Shown here: piece after piece, positions 36,501-45,800 of the stretch
How positions within the stretch are numbered: position 1 is the first letter of the stretch
Layout of the letters: the number at the start of each line of letters is the position of its first letter
Source of the DNA: Pristionchus mayeri
Lineage: Eukaryota > Nematoda > Chromadorea > Rhabditida > Neodiplogasteridae
Assembly (NCBI GenBank): GCA_036245805.1
Contig: BTRK01000001.1
Coordinates: 18,545,087-18,609,086, forward strand
Length of the DNA stretch: 64,000 nt
Reading direction: 5' to 3'
Program-made: the position numbers and the translations under genes
The notes under the pieces: generated by a model
The model's input: only the letters and a program-made list of their open reading frames with translations
What the model was told of the DNA's origin: nothing
The model's database searches: none

Positions 36501-38796
36501 CTTTATTTGCAAAATTATATAATTTTGTTTCATGTATTCGTTGAGGGCTTGGATACTCTTTCTATCACACATTTGTATTACCCATATCATTTCATACTGT
36601 GGCGGCATTTTACAGTCAAAGTTACTACATTTGAGAACTAAAATACATAATTTTGGGGTCTGCACTCTATGGGCATCGATGATAATACAAATATCAAGGT
36701 GTATTTGGAGAGTTTGATGAACAGACATCATAAAATAGTATGAAAATGGTTATTACCACAAATGGCGATCCAGAAACTTAGGTAATTTTTAATCTCGCGT
36801 CAAAAGGAGCTTGGTCTGAATTAGTTGTCTTCACCGCATAGCCGTAGCCGTAAGCCTATCTATCTCAAATGCATGTAAACTTTAAGTACCTTCCATGGTA
36901 AGCTCACAATTATTTTCGTGTGGACATGCAATGCTTCTATTTAAAAATGCAATATTGCATACTCAGATACTGACATTAGAGAGTCGAAATTGATGTTTCC
37001 ATGAATGGCATGTTTCCAGCAAACAAGGAAGCTCAGACTTTACATGGTTAACTGAACAAGCAACTCTTACTCTATCACTTATTGGCTTGGCCGAGCCAGG
37101 GGATAGCTTCCTTTCGAGGAGATCGACTCGAACTATGTATACAGAATTTCAAAATTTTGGCTTTGATGACCATGATTCAAAATTTCTGAAAATATAAATT
37201 TTCTTGGAGTGGAAAAGGGTAGGCTCCAGCATTCCTTTATGTTATAAAGCCCCAAGGTAGTATATGTAAAAGCACTTAAGATCAAGCCTGTATGATTGAT
37301 TGGCGAGGCAAGAAAAGCGATCCATTCAGCAACTTTACCTCGCGAATATTGGAATTTAATGGCCTGCAAACCTTGCTAAATTCAAGTAACCACTAGATCC
37401 TACATAGTTTTAGAGAGAACAATCAACGGGCTTTCCACTCCACTATGTGAGATTATACAATGAGTTTTCCTATCAGAATAGGAGCGCGGCAAACAAATGT
37501 CTATGTAACGAAAATTTCACATTTAACGAAACCTGATTTTTTTCGCAAACACTCAGAGCAGGATTCGATTCGAAGTAGCGGATATATTGTACAAACAGTC
37601 CCTAAATATATGCTATCCGGTTAGATCGGCCCATTTAAAGTGAAGCCTTTTAAGCGATTTCAAACTTCATGGTCGAAATCGTGCAAAACTTTTGTTCCAA
37701 CCTAATAGATGCCTGTAGATACTAGTCGGATAATATGTGATAGGGCAAGAGTTGATAATAATGATAACACAGAAAAACCAAGCTTTCAACCGTCGAGAGA
37801 GACGGGAGAGATCAATATGTCACCATTTCGATGTTCAAATTTCGGCATAAATATTCTGAAAAATCCTGCTCATGAATGCGTAATTGGATTCCCACCTAAT
37901 TAGGGATAGCAAGTGAACATGTAATGTACTTCACAAATAATAATCGCATTACTCTCTAGGTTGACCGGGTGAAGCACAATAAGTTAAAAATTATGCTCGA
38001 AAACCCCATCGTAATGCGGATTATTCCATCGACTCTTCGTTAGATTGGGGAACACGTCCTAGATTTAAAGGTTTACGTTTACTAATAACCCTATTTGACG
38101 GACTTCACAATAGCGGGTCATGTGTATGCCTATCTCTGTTCTGCAAAGAAATGTCACCCGTTGAAAATCTGGGAGAAAAGTCGACTGTGCTAACTTCGGA
38201 CCTCCATTGATCAAGATCTATTGATCGAAAAGGCATGTACTACTGGATGTAATAGTCCAGTAGTACATGCCCAAGTCCACATCAACTACAAAAAACCATA
38301 AACTGATTGGTCTAGGTTAAATAAAGGAGAAGTGAAGAGTGCCCATACATGAAAAAAGAAAGAAACTTTCCGAACAACCTAATATCTTTGTTAGGAATCG
38401 ATTTATGGTTGTCTTTAGGCATTCAAAGTTGACCCTGCCGCACAGGCAACGGGTGAAATAACATAATGAAATGAGAGAGCGCCCTCTCATTCGTCATTAG
38501 CCCCGTCGACTCGAGCGGATTTGATGTCAATCCTGCTTTAAAAATAGTCTGACTAGTAGTGTGATCTGCCTCAAGAATCTACGAAATTTTCGATTTTCAG
38601 AAGCCTGTCGACACAGTTGAACAGGGATCCCAGACGGATTCTGCACAGTTCAGCATTAGCTTCGATAAGAAGTTAGACTTTTAGAAATCTCAATCTCTAT
38701 GAAATTGTCCGTATTTTTTCCAAGCACTGCAGGCAGGCCGATCTTCCTCCTCCGTATACAGAGAAGTGGGAGCCTGAGCAAACCAACATCGTCTGA
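33584..38796 (+). CDS. Small single-pass membrane protein with C-terminal PPPY motif (105 aa), PY gene 1
   Basis: Exons 33584-33709, 33752-33808, 38601-38671 and 38733-38796. The N-terminus MGDCNSIHVCNSSPSSKG is followed by one TM (LLILILLFYYLFIAAIVII), a basic tail (KKRSDSYKSG), VEQGSQTDSAQ and an end LPPPYTEKWEPEQTNIV. PPxY motifs bind WW domains, for example of Nedd4-type ubiquitin ligases; a cytosolic tail is therefore likely. Intron 2 (33809-38600, 4,792 bp) has a GC donor, AAG|GCGAGT, and is filled with nested transposons. The GC donor is supported by the same site in the paralogues. An alternative end without splicing at 38671 would give DKKLDF and lose the PY motif. I do not recognise a named family. 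Confidence 0.65.
33840..34216. mobile_element. Foldback element carrying a tRNA-like sequence
   Basis: Terminal inverted repeats of about 55 bp begin GTTAAAGAAGGA and contain GTCATAACCATGACC. Left arm 33840-33896, right arm 34159-34216. Between them lies a minus-strand tRNA-like segment. It sits in intron 2 of PY gene 1. Confidence 0.7.
34041..34110 (-). tRNA. tRNA-like pseudogene inside a foldback element
   Basis: On the minus strand, box A TAGCTCAGTGGTAAAGC and box B GGTTCGAATCC are well kept and the T stem pairs perfectly (GTGGG with CCCAC). The acceptor stem does not pair and position 33 is not T, so this is unlikely to yield a mature tRNA. The anticodon cannot be called with confidence. 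Confidence 0.5.
34373..36281. repeat. Long inverted repeat, arms about 820 bp
   Basis: Arms 34373-35188 and 35455-36281 are near-identical reverse complements around a 266-bp spacer. The same peptide frame (MCAFPWIPQAKYPLF...) occurs in each arm on opposite strands only because of this mirroring. Transcription across it would make a long hairpin RNA. Confidence 0.85.
36442..37705. mobile_element. Nested mariner-like non-autonomous element
   Basis: Terminal repeats TYAGGTTGGAACAAAAG extended by TTTTGCACGATTT, flanked by TA (36440-36441, 37706-37707). The 1,264-bp length is that of a mariner, but I find no transposase motifs, so the coding region is gone or replaced. Confidence 0.75.
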
Positions 38797-39878
38797 GCAG
38801 AAGGCCTTCCAACCACAAATATATGCATATATGACACAATAATTTGGTGTTTATGCGTTTTCTGGCGCATACATATGCATTGTCTCATGCGTTTTAGTAA
38901 TAATTTCTAACGATTAAAGTGTGGAAGTGTGCAACTTTGCATTTCAACATAAACGACCATTTCTTTCCTGAGCGTCGTGCCTTCTCTCCATTATTGAACA
39001 ACAATGTGTAGAGAGAGATGACACAGTGACAACTGATTTGATCAAATTATTTAAAACTGAGTCAACGAACGCTCATTTTAATATAATATTACTCCGCAGA
39101 CTAATGAAGGGAAGAAGAGATCGCAGAGCTGTAAGTCAGACCCGGTAGCAATGAAGGCGCGTTTCTATTCTATATTAAAAAAATATTCTGACAAGCAGTA
39201 TGCTTTGCATCAAGATTCCACGGATTCTTCGTGTTTCAGAAGCCAGTCGACACAGTTGAACAGGGATCCCAGACGGATTCTGCACAGTTCAGCATTAGCT
39301 TCGATAAGAAGTTAGACTTTTAGAAATCTCAATCTCTATGAAATTGTCCGTATTTTTTCCAAGCACTGCAGGCAGGCCGATCTTCCTCCTCCGTATACAG
39401 AGAAGTGGGAGCCTGAGCAAACCAACATCGTCTGAGCAGAAGGCCTTCCAACCACAAATATATGCATATATGACACAATAATTTGGTGTTTATGCGTTTT
39501 CTGGCGCATACATATGCATTGTCTCATGCGTTTTAGTAATAATTTCTAACGATTAAAGTGTGGAAGTGTGCAACTTTGCATTTCAACATAAACGACCATT
39601 TCTTTCCTGAGCGTCGTGCCTTCTCTCCATTATTGAACAACAATGTGTAGAGAGAGATGACACAGTGACAACTGATTTGATCAAATTATTTAAAACTGAG
39701 TCAACGAACGCTCATTTTAATATAATATTACTCCGCAGACTAATGAAGGGAAGAAGAGATCGCAGAGCTGTAAGTCAGACCCGGTAGCAATGAAGGCGCG
39801 TTTCTATTCTATATTAAAAAAATATTCTGACAAGCAGTATGCTTTGCTTCAAGATTCCACGGATTCTTCGTGTTTCAG
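38601..39878 (+). repeat. Two tandem 639-bp units containing PY-gene 3' exons
   Basis: 38601-39239 and 39240-39878 are almost identical, and a partial third unit begins at 39879. Each unit begins with the exon encoding KPVDTVEQGSQTDSAQF, continues with the PPPY exon, a 300-bp spacer and the small exon encoding TNEGKKRSQSCKSDPVAMK. Confidence 0.85.
39100..39435 (+). pseudogene. Tandem copy of PY-gene exons 2-4 without a first exon (copy 2)
   Basis: Exons 39100-39156, 39240-39310 and 39372-39435 keep phase and splice sites, including the GC donor AAG|GCGCGT at 39157, and end LPPPYTEKWEPEQTNIV. No membrane-spanning exon 1 is present in the spacer. It is either a truncated duplicate or an alternative set of 3' exons for the gene starting at 33584. 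Confidence 0.6.
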
Positions 39879-40103
39879 AAGCCAGTCGACACAGTTGAAC
39901 AGGGATCCCAGACGGATTCCTCACAGTTCGTCATTAGCATCGAGAAGAAGTAAGACTTTCAGAAATCTCAATAACTATGAAATTGTCCGTATTAAATGTA
40001 TTACTGACTAGTAATCTGAGCGAATTCCGAGCACTTTAGGCAGTCCGATCTTCCTCCTCCGTACTCAGAGAAGTGGCAGCCTGAGCAAACCAACATCGTC
40101 TGA
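39739..40103 (+). pseudogene. Tandem copy of PY-gene exons 2-4 without a first exon (copy 3)
   Basis: Exons 39739-39795, 39879-39949 and 40040-40103. The donor of the second exon is here a better AAGAA|GTAAGA, and the sequence ends LPPPYSEKWQPEQTNIV. It has diverged from copies 1 and 2 at several coding positions (SSQFVISIEKK). As with copy 2, no first exon is visible. Confidence 0.6.
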
Positions 40104-40232
40104 GCATAGGGCATACCTACCACAAATAAATGACACAGCGTGTTTATAATTATGACATAACCGAACCCAGAATGTAGGGCTAACATATTTTAATAAACTA
40201 TTTTATATTGTCTACATTGACACTTTCATTGC

Positions 40233-40463
40233 TTGAACGATAACGCAAATATGAGTTTTGCTTTGAATTTTGTTGATTGGATATTGCATTTGAATATGAC
40301 TTCTTTCTTTTTGTGTATTACCCCCATAATGCCCTTCTCGAGAAGCGTCGTGAAAGAGGATACGCTAGTAACTCAATACCCCGACATCCTAGGGCGTGTT
40401 GCTAACTATCGACTCACAACTCTCCTTCCTCCCACGGAAGAAGAAAGAAGTACCAACACTTAA
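40233..40463 (+). other. Conserved upstream block/possible short coding segment, copy 2
   Basis: Paralogous to 33245-33469 and placed about 140-370 bp upstream of PY gene 2. The shared peptide pattern is VKEDTLVTQYPDILGRVANY here. It lies in the same position relative to exon 1 as in copy 1. Confidence 0.4.
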
Positions 40464-40599
40464 ACTTATCGGTTGAGTATTTGTTTTCCTATCAAGTGTG
40501 TAACCGAATCAACCAGTGTCTTGCCTTTTTACTTCAAGTGTAGTTCTTTTTATGCGTGACGACATGTAATGAGTTTTCGTGAGCATTGCCAATTTTCAG

Positions 40600-41171
40600 A
40601 TGAGTACTTCCGACTTTTGTCGTTTCTACATTTGCAACACCGGCTCCTCGTCTCGTGGTAACGACGCATTCCTTTTCATATACATCTGGGCGGCTGCTGT
40701 CCTCCTCATGATCGGCCTCGTCAGTCAAAATAGCACTACGCTGGATGAGAACCAAAAAATGAACCCTTCTGTAATACTTTCACGGAAGCAGTTTTGACAC
40801 TTTGGGAACCTACTGTGATCATGGTGTAGAAGATTAATTTTTTGGTTCTCACCTAGTGTCGTCAAACAATACTGGGATGTGAAACTCTCTCTTGCAGGCA
40901 GTGAAGAAGAACAAGAAGAAGGCATCCGCTGACGTATCGATTTCTGAGAAGGCATTTTTTTCATTAATATGCGTATAGGAGGTGGCACTTACAAATCAAA
41001 TTTCAGCCAGCATCTAGCTCTCAGAAAATCGCGACCGTCGAACGAGGAATTCAGACTGATCCTCACCAATTATTTTCCCCGTCAATTCTCCAACTCTATT
41101 GTTGCAGGTCATTCGATTTGCCTCCTGCGTATTCGGAGAAATGGAATCTTGGGTTGACTAGCAGCGTCTAA
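40600..41171 (+). CDS. Small single-pass membrane protein with PPAY motif (112 aa), PY gene 2
   Basis: Exons 40600-40719, 40898-40951 and 41007-41171. MSTSDFCRFYICNTGSSSRG precedes one TM (DAFLFIYIWAAAVLLMIGL), then a lysine-rich segment (AVKKNKKKASADV), then TVERGIQTDPHQ and the end SFDLPPAYSEKWNLGLTSSV. The order TM, Lys-rich, TVExGxQTD and PPxY-EKW repeats that of PY gene 1, so they are paralogues. The second intron uses a GC donor, AAG|GCATTT at 40952, at the homologous position. The last two exons of gene 1 are fused here. Intron 1 contains a hairpin related to the GGCACTA MITE. The start lies just after a TTTTCAG, consistent with a trans-splice or 5' UTR intron site. Confidence 0.65.
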
Positions 41172-41229
41172 ATCCATAACATCACCCCCCCCCCCCCCCT
41201 GAAACACCAGTCCCCAAACCATCTCCCTA

Positions 41230-42087
41230 ACACGGGTCTTCTGTAAGAATGCAGGAACGTCTGCCACCGGAAAAAAGTCATATTCACGGATTTTGATGAA
41301 ACTTGGTTTATTGATACTATTGAAGGTCCGAAGAAGTCCTATCCACTTGGTTTGGTCAATTTTGCTCATTATCGATTTTTTTGATTTTTTTGAACTGAAG
41401 TCAAGGCATGCACACGAACAGCTGTGAATTTTTGTAATTTTATTTGTTTTCGCAAATAATTCGAAAACGAGCAAACTTAGCGCTTATGCCCTCAGAAAAT
41501 GTTTTGTCGGAATCATCGAGAGCTTTCGAATTCACTCTTTACTTTTGCAAGACCACCATTTTGAACTGAAATATGAACAAAAAATGCGAAATTTGCAAAA
41601 ATGCGACTATGTTCCGGAGTCTACTTAGTAAATCGATATCCGGGGGAATGAAATATGGAAAGTGATCAACATAAACCCTTCCTAATTTTATCCGTAGAAT
41701 CCGTAGGTGAAATAATATCGAGGGGTATTTCATATGGCTGACGAGAAAAATCGATATTAACGATCGAAAAATATGTTTTTTGAGGAAAAGTGCACGATAC
41801 TGACGTTTTTGATAAGAAGCACTAAAGAGGTATTTGTAGGACTCGTCGAGACGAGCAAAATTCAAAAATAAAGTTTGTTGTACGATCAAAATTGACCGAC
41901 TTACAGTACTTCAGGCGGGTAGATCAAAAAAATCGATAATGAGCAAAATTGACCAAACCAAGTGGATAGGACTTCTTCGGACCTTCAATAGTATCAATAA
42001 ACCAAGTTTCATCAAAATCCGTGAATATGACGTTTTTCTGGTGGCAAAAGGGGCTGATTTTCCTGCATTCTTACAGAAGACCCGTGC
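41230..42087. mobile_element. Foldback element with TA target duplication
   Basis: Ends ACACGGGTCTTCTGTAAGAA and complement GCACGGG..., arms about 170 bp (41230-41400 and 41917-42087), flanked by TA (41228-41229, 42088-42089). Spacer about 515 bp without a supported gene. A run of 15 C lies just outside its left end (41187-41201). Confidence 0.75.
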
Positions 42088-42635
42088 TAATACGTCGGAT
42101 ATCTGCTAAAATCTTAAGAAGATTACCCTTTGCTACACGGTCTTATTTGTTTGTGGATAAATAAATTTAAATTTAAATTTAAATCATATTCGATCTGTTG
42201 ATTTCGTTCATCATGTTGATCTCTTCATATTGACATAACACTATCAAGTTGGAATACGCCTCGAGAATGTGTACAGCAACCTTCGACGCATTCATCAATA
42301 TTAATTTAAATTCAACAACCGTTTTCTTTAAAATTGATCACATACATACTCAATTCTATTCGCATTTCCTTGTAGAAATATACAGCACAACTTGAGGCCA
42401 ATAGTTCACTGAAGAAGGAGGCATAAGCAACTCTATACTCCTGGCATCCGGCAAGTGAGAATTGAAAACGAGTCCTATCGACTCTTCTCACTTCTTTCTC
42501 TTCTGTCTTCTGAGCAAATATTTCTTCACTTATTCTTTAGTTCACCTCAGACGAGTACTACTTTTCGCATTTTCATTCACTCTCTCGTTTAATGTTCGCT
42601 GTAAATACAAATGTTTTGTTCAAATCTGCTCAATA

Positions 42636-43065
42636 ATGGGCGAGCTAACTGAAGAGCAGATACGCCTGATCTTCATTTTCGTGTTCACCTTTCAGAGTGT
42701 TGGCATTTGCGTCATGGCTACAATCTACTGTGTAAGTTTTGCAAACACAATAATTTGCTATATTATATTTGCAGTACTATGGCGAGAAGGACCCTAATAA
42801 TCGACTGATATTGACTGCACCAAAAGCGAAAGTATGTTTCTTTTGCGATATCGTTCACAGAAAAAATAGAAAATCTAATTATGATTTTCTTTTTCAGAAG
42901 TCTTCTCGGTCGGCAACAGTCACCACGGAAGGCAATGTTCACACGCCTCCTCCAGCGTACGAAACTGTGATCAAGATGTAAGGACCACTTTTGCTTAGAA
43001 ACAGAATGAGTAGATGCATCAATTACAGGCCCTTCGACTTTCCCCCAGCATATTCCGAGAAGTGA
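42636..43065 (+). CDS. Small single-pass membrane protein with two PPAY motifs (89 aa), PY gene 3
   Basis: Exons 42636-42731, 42775-42831, 42898-42977 and 43029-43065. A short acidic N-terminus (MGELTEEQIR) precedes one TM (LIFIFVFTFQSVGICVMATI). The tail has PPPAYETVIK (residues 68-77) and FPPAYSEK at the very end. The ending matches the LPPAYSEK of PY gene 2, and the last intron is in the same phase as in genes 1 and 4, so it is a diverged family member. All introns use GT donors. The likely role is a membrane-anchored PY-motif adaptor; this is inference from the motif. Confidence 0.7.
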
Positions 43066-43577
43066 ACAACCCTTAGTTAATTAAAGGAGGTTTTGCGAAG
43101 AAGCTTTTTCACGTTTCTATTGTTCATTTTATGATGCATATTACGTATCGGTGAAGTGTTGAAGAAAAAAAATGCTCTCACACAATTTCACATTTTTTTT
43201 TCAATTTCCCCGTCTCTTTGTACACTTTTCGATCATTTGATCACTAGAGAAATAATATGTATTCACATGATACTTCTAGAGTCAGTGACGAATTGTTCTG
43301 CTGGAAAAGAGCCATTCGATATCCATCCCAAGGCAGTCTTCAAATGTCAAGAACAAACAAGTCTCTCGACTCAGTTTACCTTTTGCATTCTCTCGTGACT
43401 CGAGCAGAGCTTCTTAGCTCAGTTTCAGTAGGGTACCATGAAGGGAATTTTTCTGTATGCGAGTCTCTACATTATATTATAGGATATATCATGTGTAAAT
43501 TGCACGAGTGGGTCTCTTTGCGAACTCAAGATTTTATTTTTATATCCAAGTCCGCCTGCTACAACCAATCGTCTGAC

Positions 43578-45221
43578 ATGCCTTTCTGCTGTGTAATTCC
43601 AGGAGCGCAAATGCTCGTGGTTCCATTTATGGCCGGCCCTGGAGCCTTCGTTTTTATATTTGGATGCGGGGCCATGCTCATTGGAGTAGTTTACGGATGC
43701 ATCAACTTGCTGATTTTCGCGGTTAGTTATGGTCCGAACAGTGTCTCTGCCCAGTCGATTTTTCTCACGCGACTGCAACTAGGCTGAGCCACTATTCGGT
43801 GTATTTATTCTGAAAATTCAAATTTCAGGTTAAGAAAATCCATGCCAAAGCCAAGGCCAAAAGAGAGGAAGCCAAGGCAATCCGATTCAATGAGCTCAGA
43901 CATCGACATAATTGTAAGTATCTGAAACTGTGTTATCGGGAGGAAAAAAACGAAAAATACATCCTTGCAGTGAACGAGCACCCGAAAAAAATTGATCCTG
44001 TCCGAGTTCCAACACAGGAAGTATGGACAGTACCGGTATGAGAAATTCTTACTGAGTGGAAATATATTTACTCAGATGACTGAAATTAATGCGAACCCTG
44101 CCTCGATCACAGTCCCTGATGAGGAACTAACTGAATATCCGACAGTTCAGGTTTGCGATACCTCAATATAGCATCTGCCTGAATGTGCATATTTAAGCTC
44201 AACACTGATTTTGAAGTAGAGACTTCTCCCGCAGGAGAAAATGAAGATACTGCTTCTGTTGTTCAGGTATTCGAAATTTTAATGAGAAAATGAACGTATC
44301 ATATTGGGAAACTATCAATGATCTTTATTAGGTGGATGAGAATTCGACTAAGTGCGGGAAGTCATTCTCAACACCGTCTATTACCGATATGGTAGGCAAA
44401 CTATTCACATCCACTACACACTATTTCTATAATTTCATCGGGGTTTCTCACAGCCATAGTCAATCCCACACCCATGTTCGTTAGCACTTTGTACAAAATG
44501 TGTGAAAACACATTTTGATTTGGGAGAAGTTTACAAAAAGAATGACCATTTATGATCGTAAGTTTGCTCAGATAATCCCTATAATCCCTAGTTTTCGTTA
44601 ATTGAATCCCCGCCACGAGCGAAAAATATATATATCATCAGATCCGGGCCTCTTCGTTACTGCCTCCTCCGTATGAGACTATTGAGAAGTAAGTCCTCAT
44701 TCACATAGTAAGGAATTGTAGTGAACAATTCGAAATCGGTGAAAAATAGGAGAATAAATAAGACAGTAGAAAAAATGTTTAGGAACTTAGCCTATCAACA
44801 AATAGTGGTTAGAGCTTGTAGTGAATAATGACTGCTAGTGAATTGCCACAACAATATCACTTTTGGAAAGAATTTCCGTGCCGTTCCTATAGTGTGTGTG
44901 CAAGAATTTCCGTCCCATTTCTCTAGTGCGAGCTAGAGAAAGCATTGAGCGATGCAATTTATGGGAGGCTGATGCGCAGTTTGTTCACACAAAGAGAAGG
45001 TGAAAGGACTCGAATTCCACTCCACAAAGTATTTGAGTAGCTGATTATAAATGCTCGACTTTTCAACATTTGCGTGATAGTTATCTTTTCCTCTCAGGAC
45101 TATAATAGAAAATTAAGCTCGTCCAAGATTGGAATAACGCAAAATTTAATTGTTCAGCTCCACCGATAGGCCTCCAGTGTATTCGACTCTGGGTCGTGAT
45201 GATCAGAAGTCCGCTTCATAA
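43578..45221 (+). CDS. Membrane protein with PPPY and PPVY motifs (202 aa), PY gene 4
   Basis: Eight exons: 43578-43721, 43829-43913, 43971-44035, 44076-44150, 44198-44266, 44332-44391, 44642-44688, 45158-45221. A hydrophobic region at residues 9-48 (GAFVFIFGCGAMLIGVVYG is its core) holds one long or two short TM segments. It is followed by a Lys/Ala-rich stretch (VKKIHAKAKAKREEAKA) and an acidic Thr/Ser-rich middle built of short exons (EELTEYPTVQ, GENEDTASVVQ) that look serially duplicated. The C-terminus carries PPPYETIEK (174-182) and RPPVYSTLG (186-194). It is the largest member of the cluster. The phase-2 intron between the two PY motifs is shared with PY gene 3. Confidence 0.75.
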
Positions 45222-45800
45222 CTTGTCTACCATGCTCAATGTGTGGGCATCATCACTATTTGAACTCTAGTTTTAATGCTTGATAAATCCAAGGAATCGC
45301 CAAGAATGCATGATAGAAACAACGATGACTAGGGATGGATTTGTGGGAAATAGTCTCTTCATTCAACACACTCTATCTTCGATGTGACCGGTGAGAAGGC
45401 ACGCACAATGAATAGTCATTTCTGATGCCACTGAAAGGTGGAAAAGGTGATAAAGGCGAGAGTAAGAGTCAGTTCGTATTTTGTTTGCTGAAGCGAGGTC
45501 GCAATCCTTATCAAGCTGTGGATGATTCACTCGAAAGAAGAATTCCAGCTGGAATTACGCCCTCATTTTCCTTCCAGTCTTCATTCAGAATCGAGAAAGC
45601 TCTAGCGAATGCCATAAATCCCCGAATTGGCCTCTCGATCCCTCTTCTCTCTCACATCCACACTCCCTCTGGCCTTTCCATGACTCACGCCCTCACATTT
45701 GATCTCGAATGTCTCTCGCTCCTTCTTTCTCCGAGTCTTTAGTCATAATTTCTCGACTCAGATAAGAGTGCGGCAGGAGGTTGCGGTTTTTTGAGGCAAC
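45222..45800. other. Intergenic with probable promoter of CUB-like gene 1
   Basis: No separate gene supported. The plus frame at 45425-45742 lacks splicing or domains. The block ATAAATCCCCGAATTGG with CTCTCGAT at 45614-45639 is nearly repeated upstream of CUB-like gene 2 (49828-49853), suggesting a shared core promoter. Confidence 0.45.

Larger units (their letters stand above)
34297..38382. mobile_element. 4.1-kb composite mariner-like element
   Basis: Ends TTAGGTTGTTCGGAAAGTTTC and an inverse copy at 38382 are flanked by TA (34295-34296, 38383-38384), as in mariner elements. No transposase is visible. Inside are a 1.9-kb palindrome (34373-36281) and a second complete TA-flanked element (36442-37705), so insertions are nested. 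Confidence 0.75.

Noticed and set aside
38797..39099. Search for a first exon or CRISPR-like pattern in the 639-bp repeats
   Set aside because: Only two and a partial copies with long units and coding content; it is a gene-segment duplication, not a repeat-spacer array.
43257..43577. Upstream extension of PY gene 4
   Set aside because: The frame is open, but 43578 gives a start followed directly by the TM region, and the upstream part is AT-rich without similarity to the paralogues.
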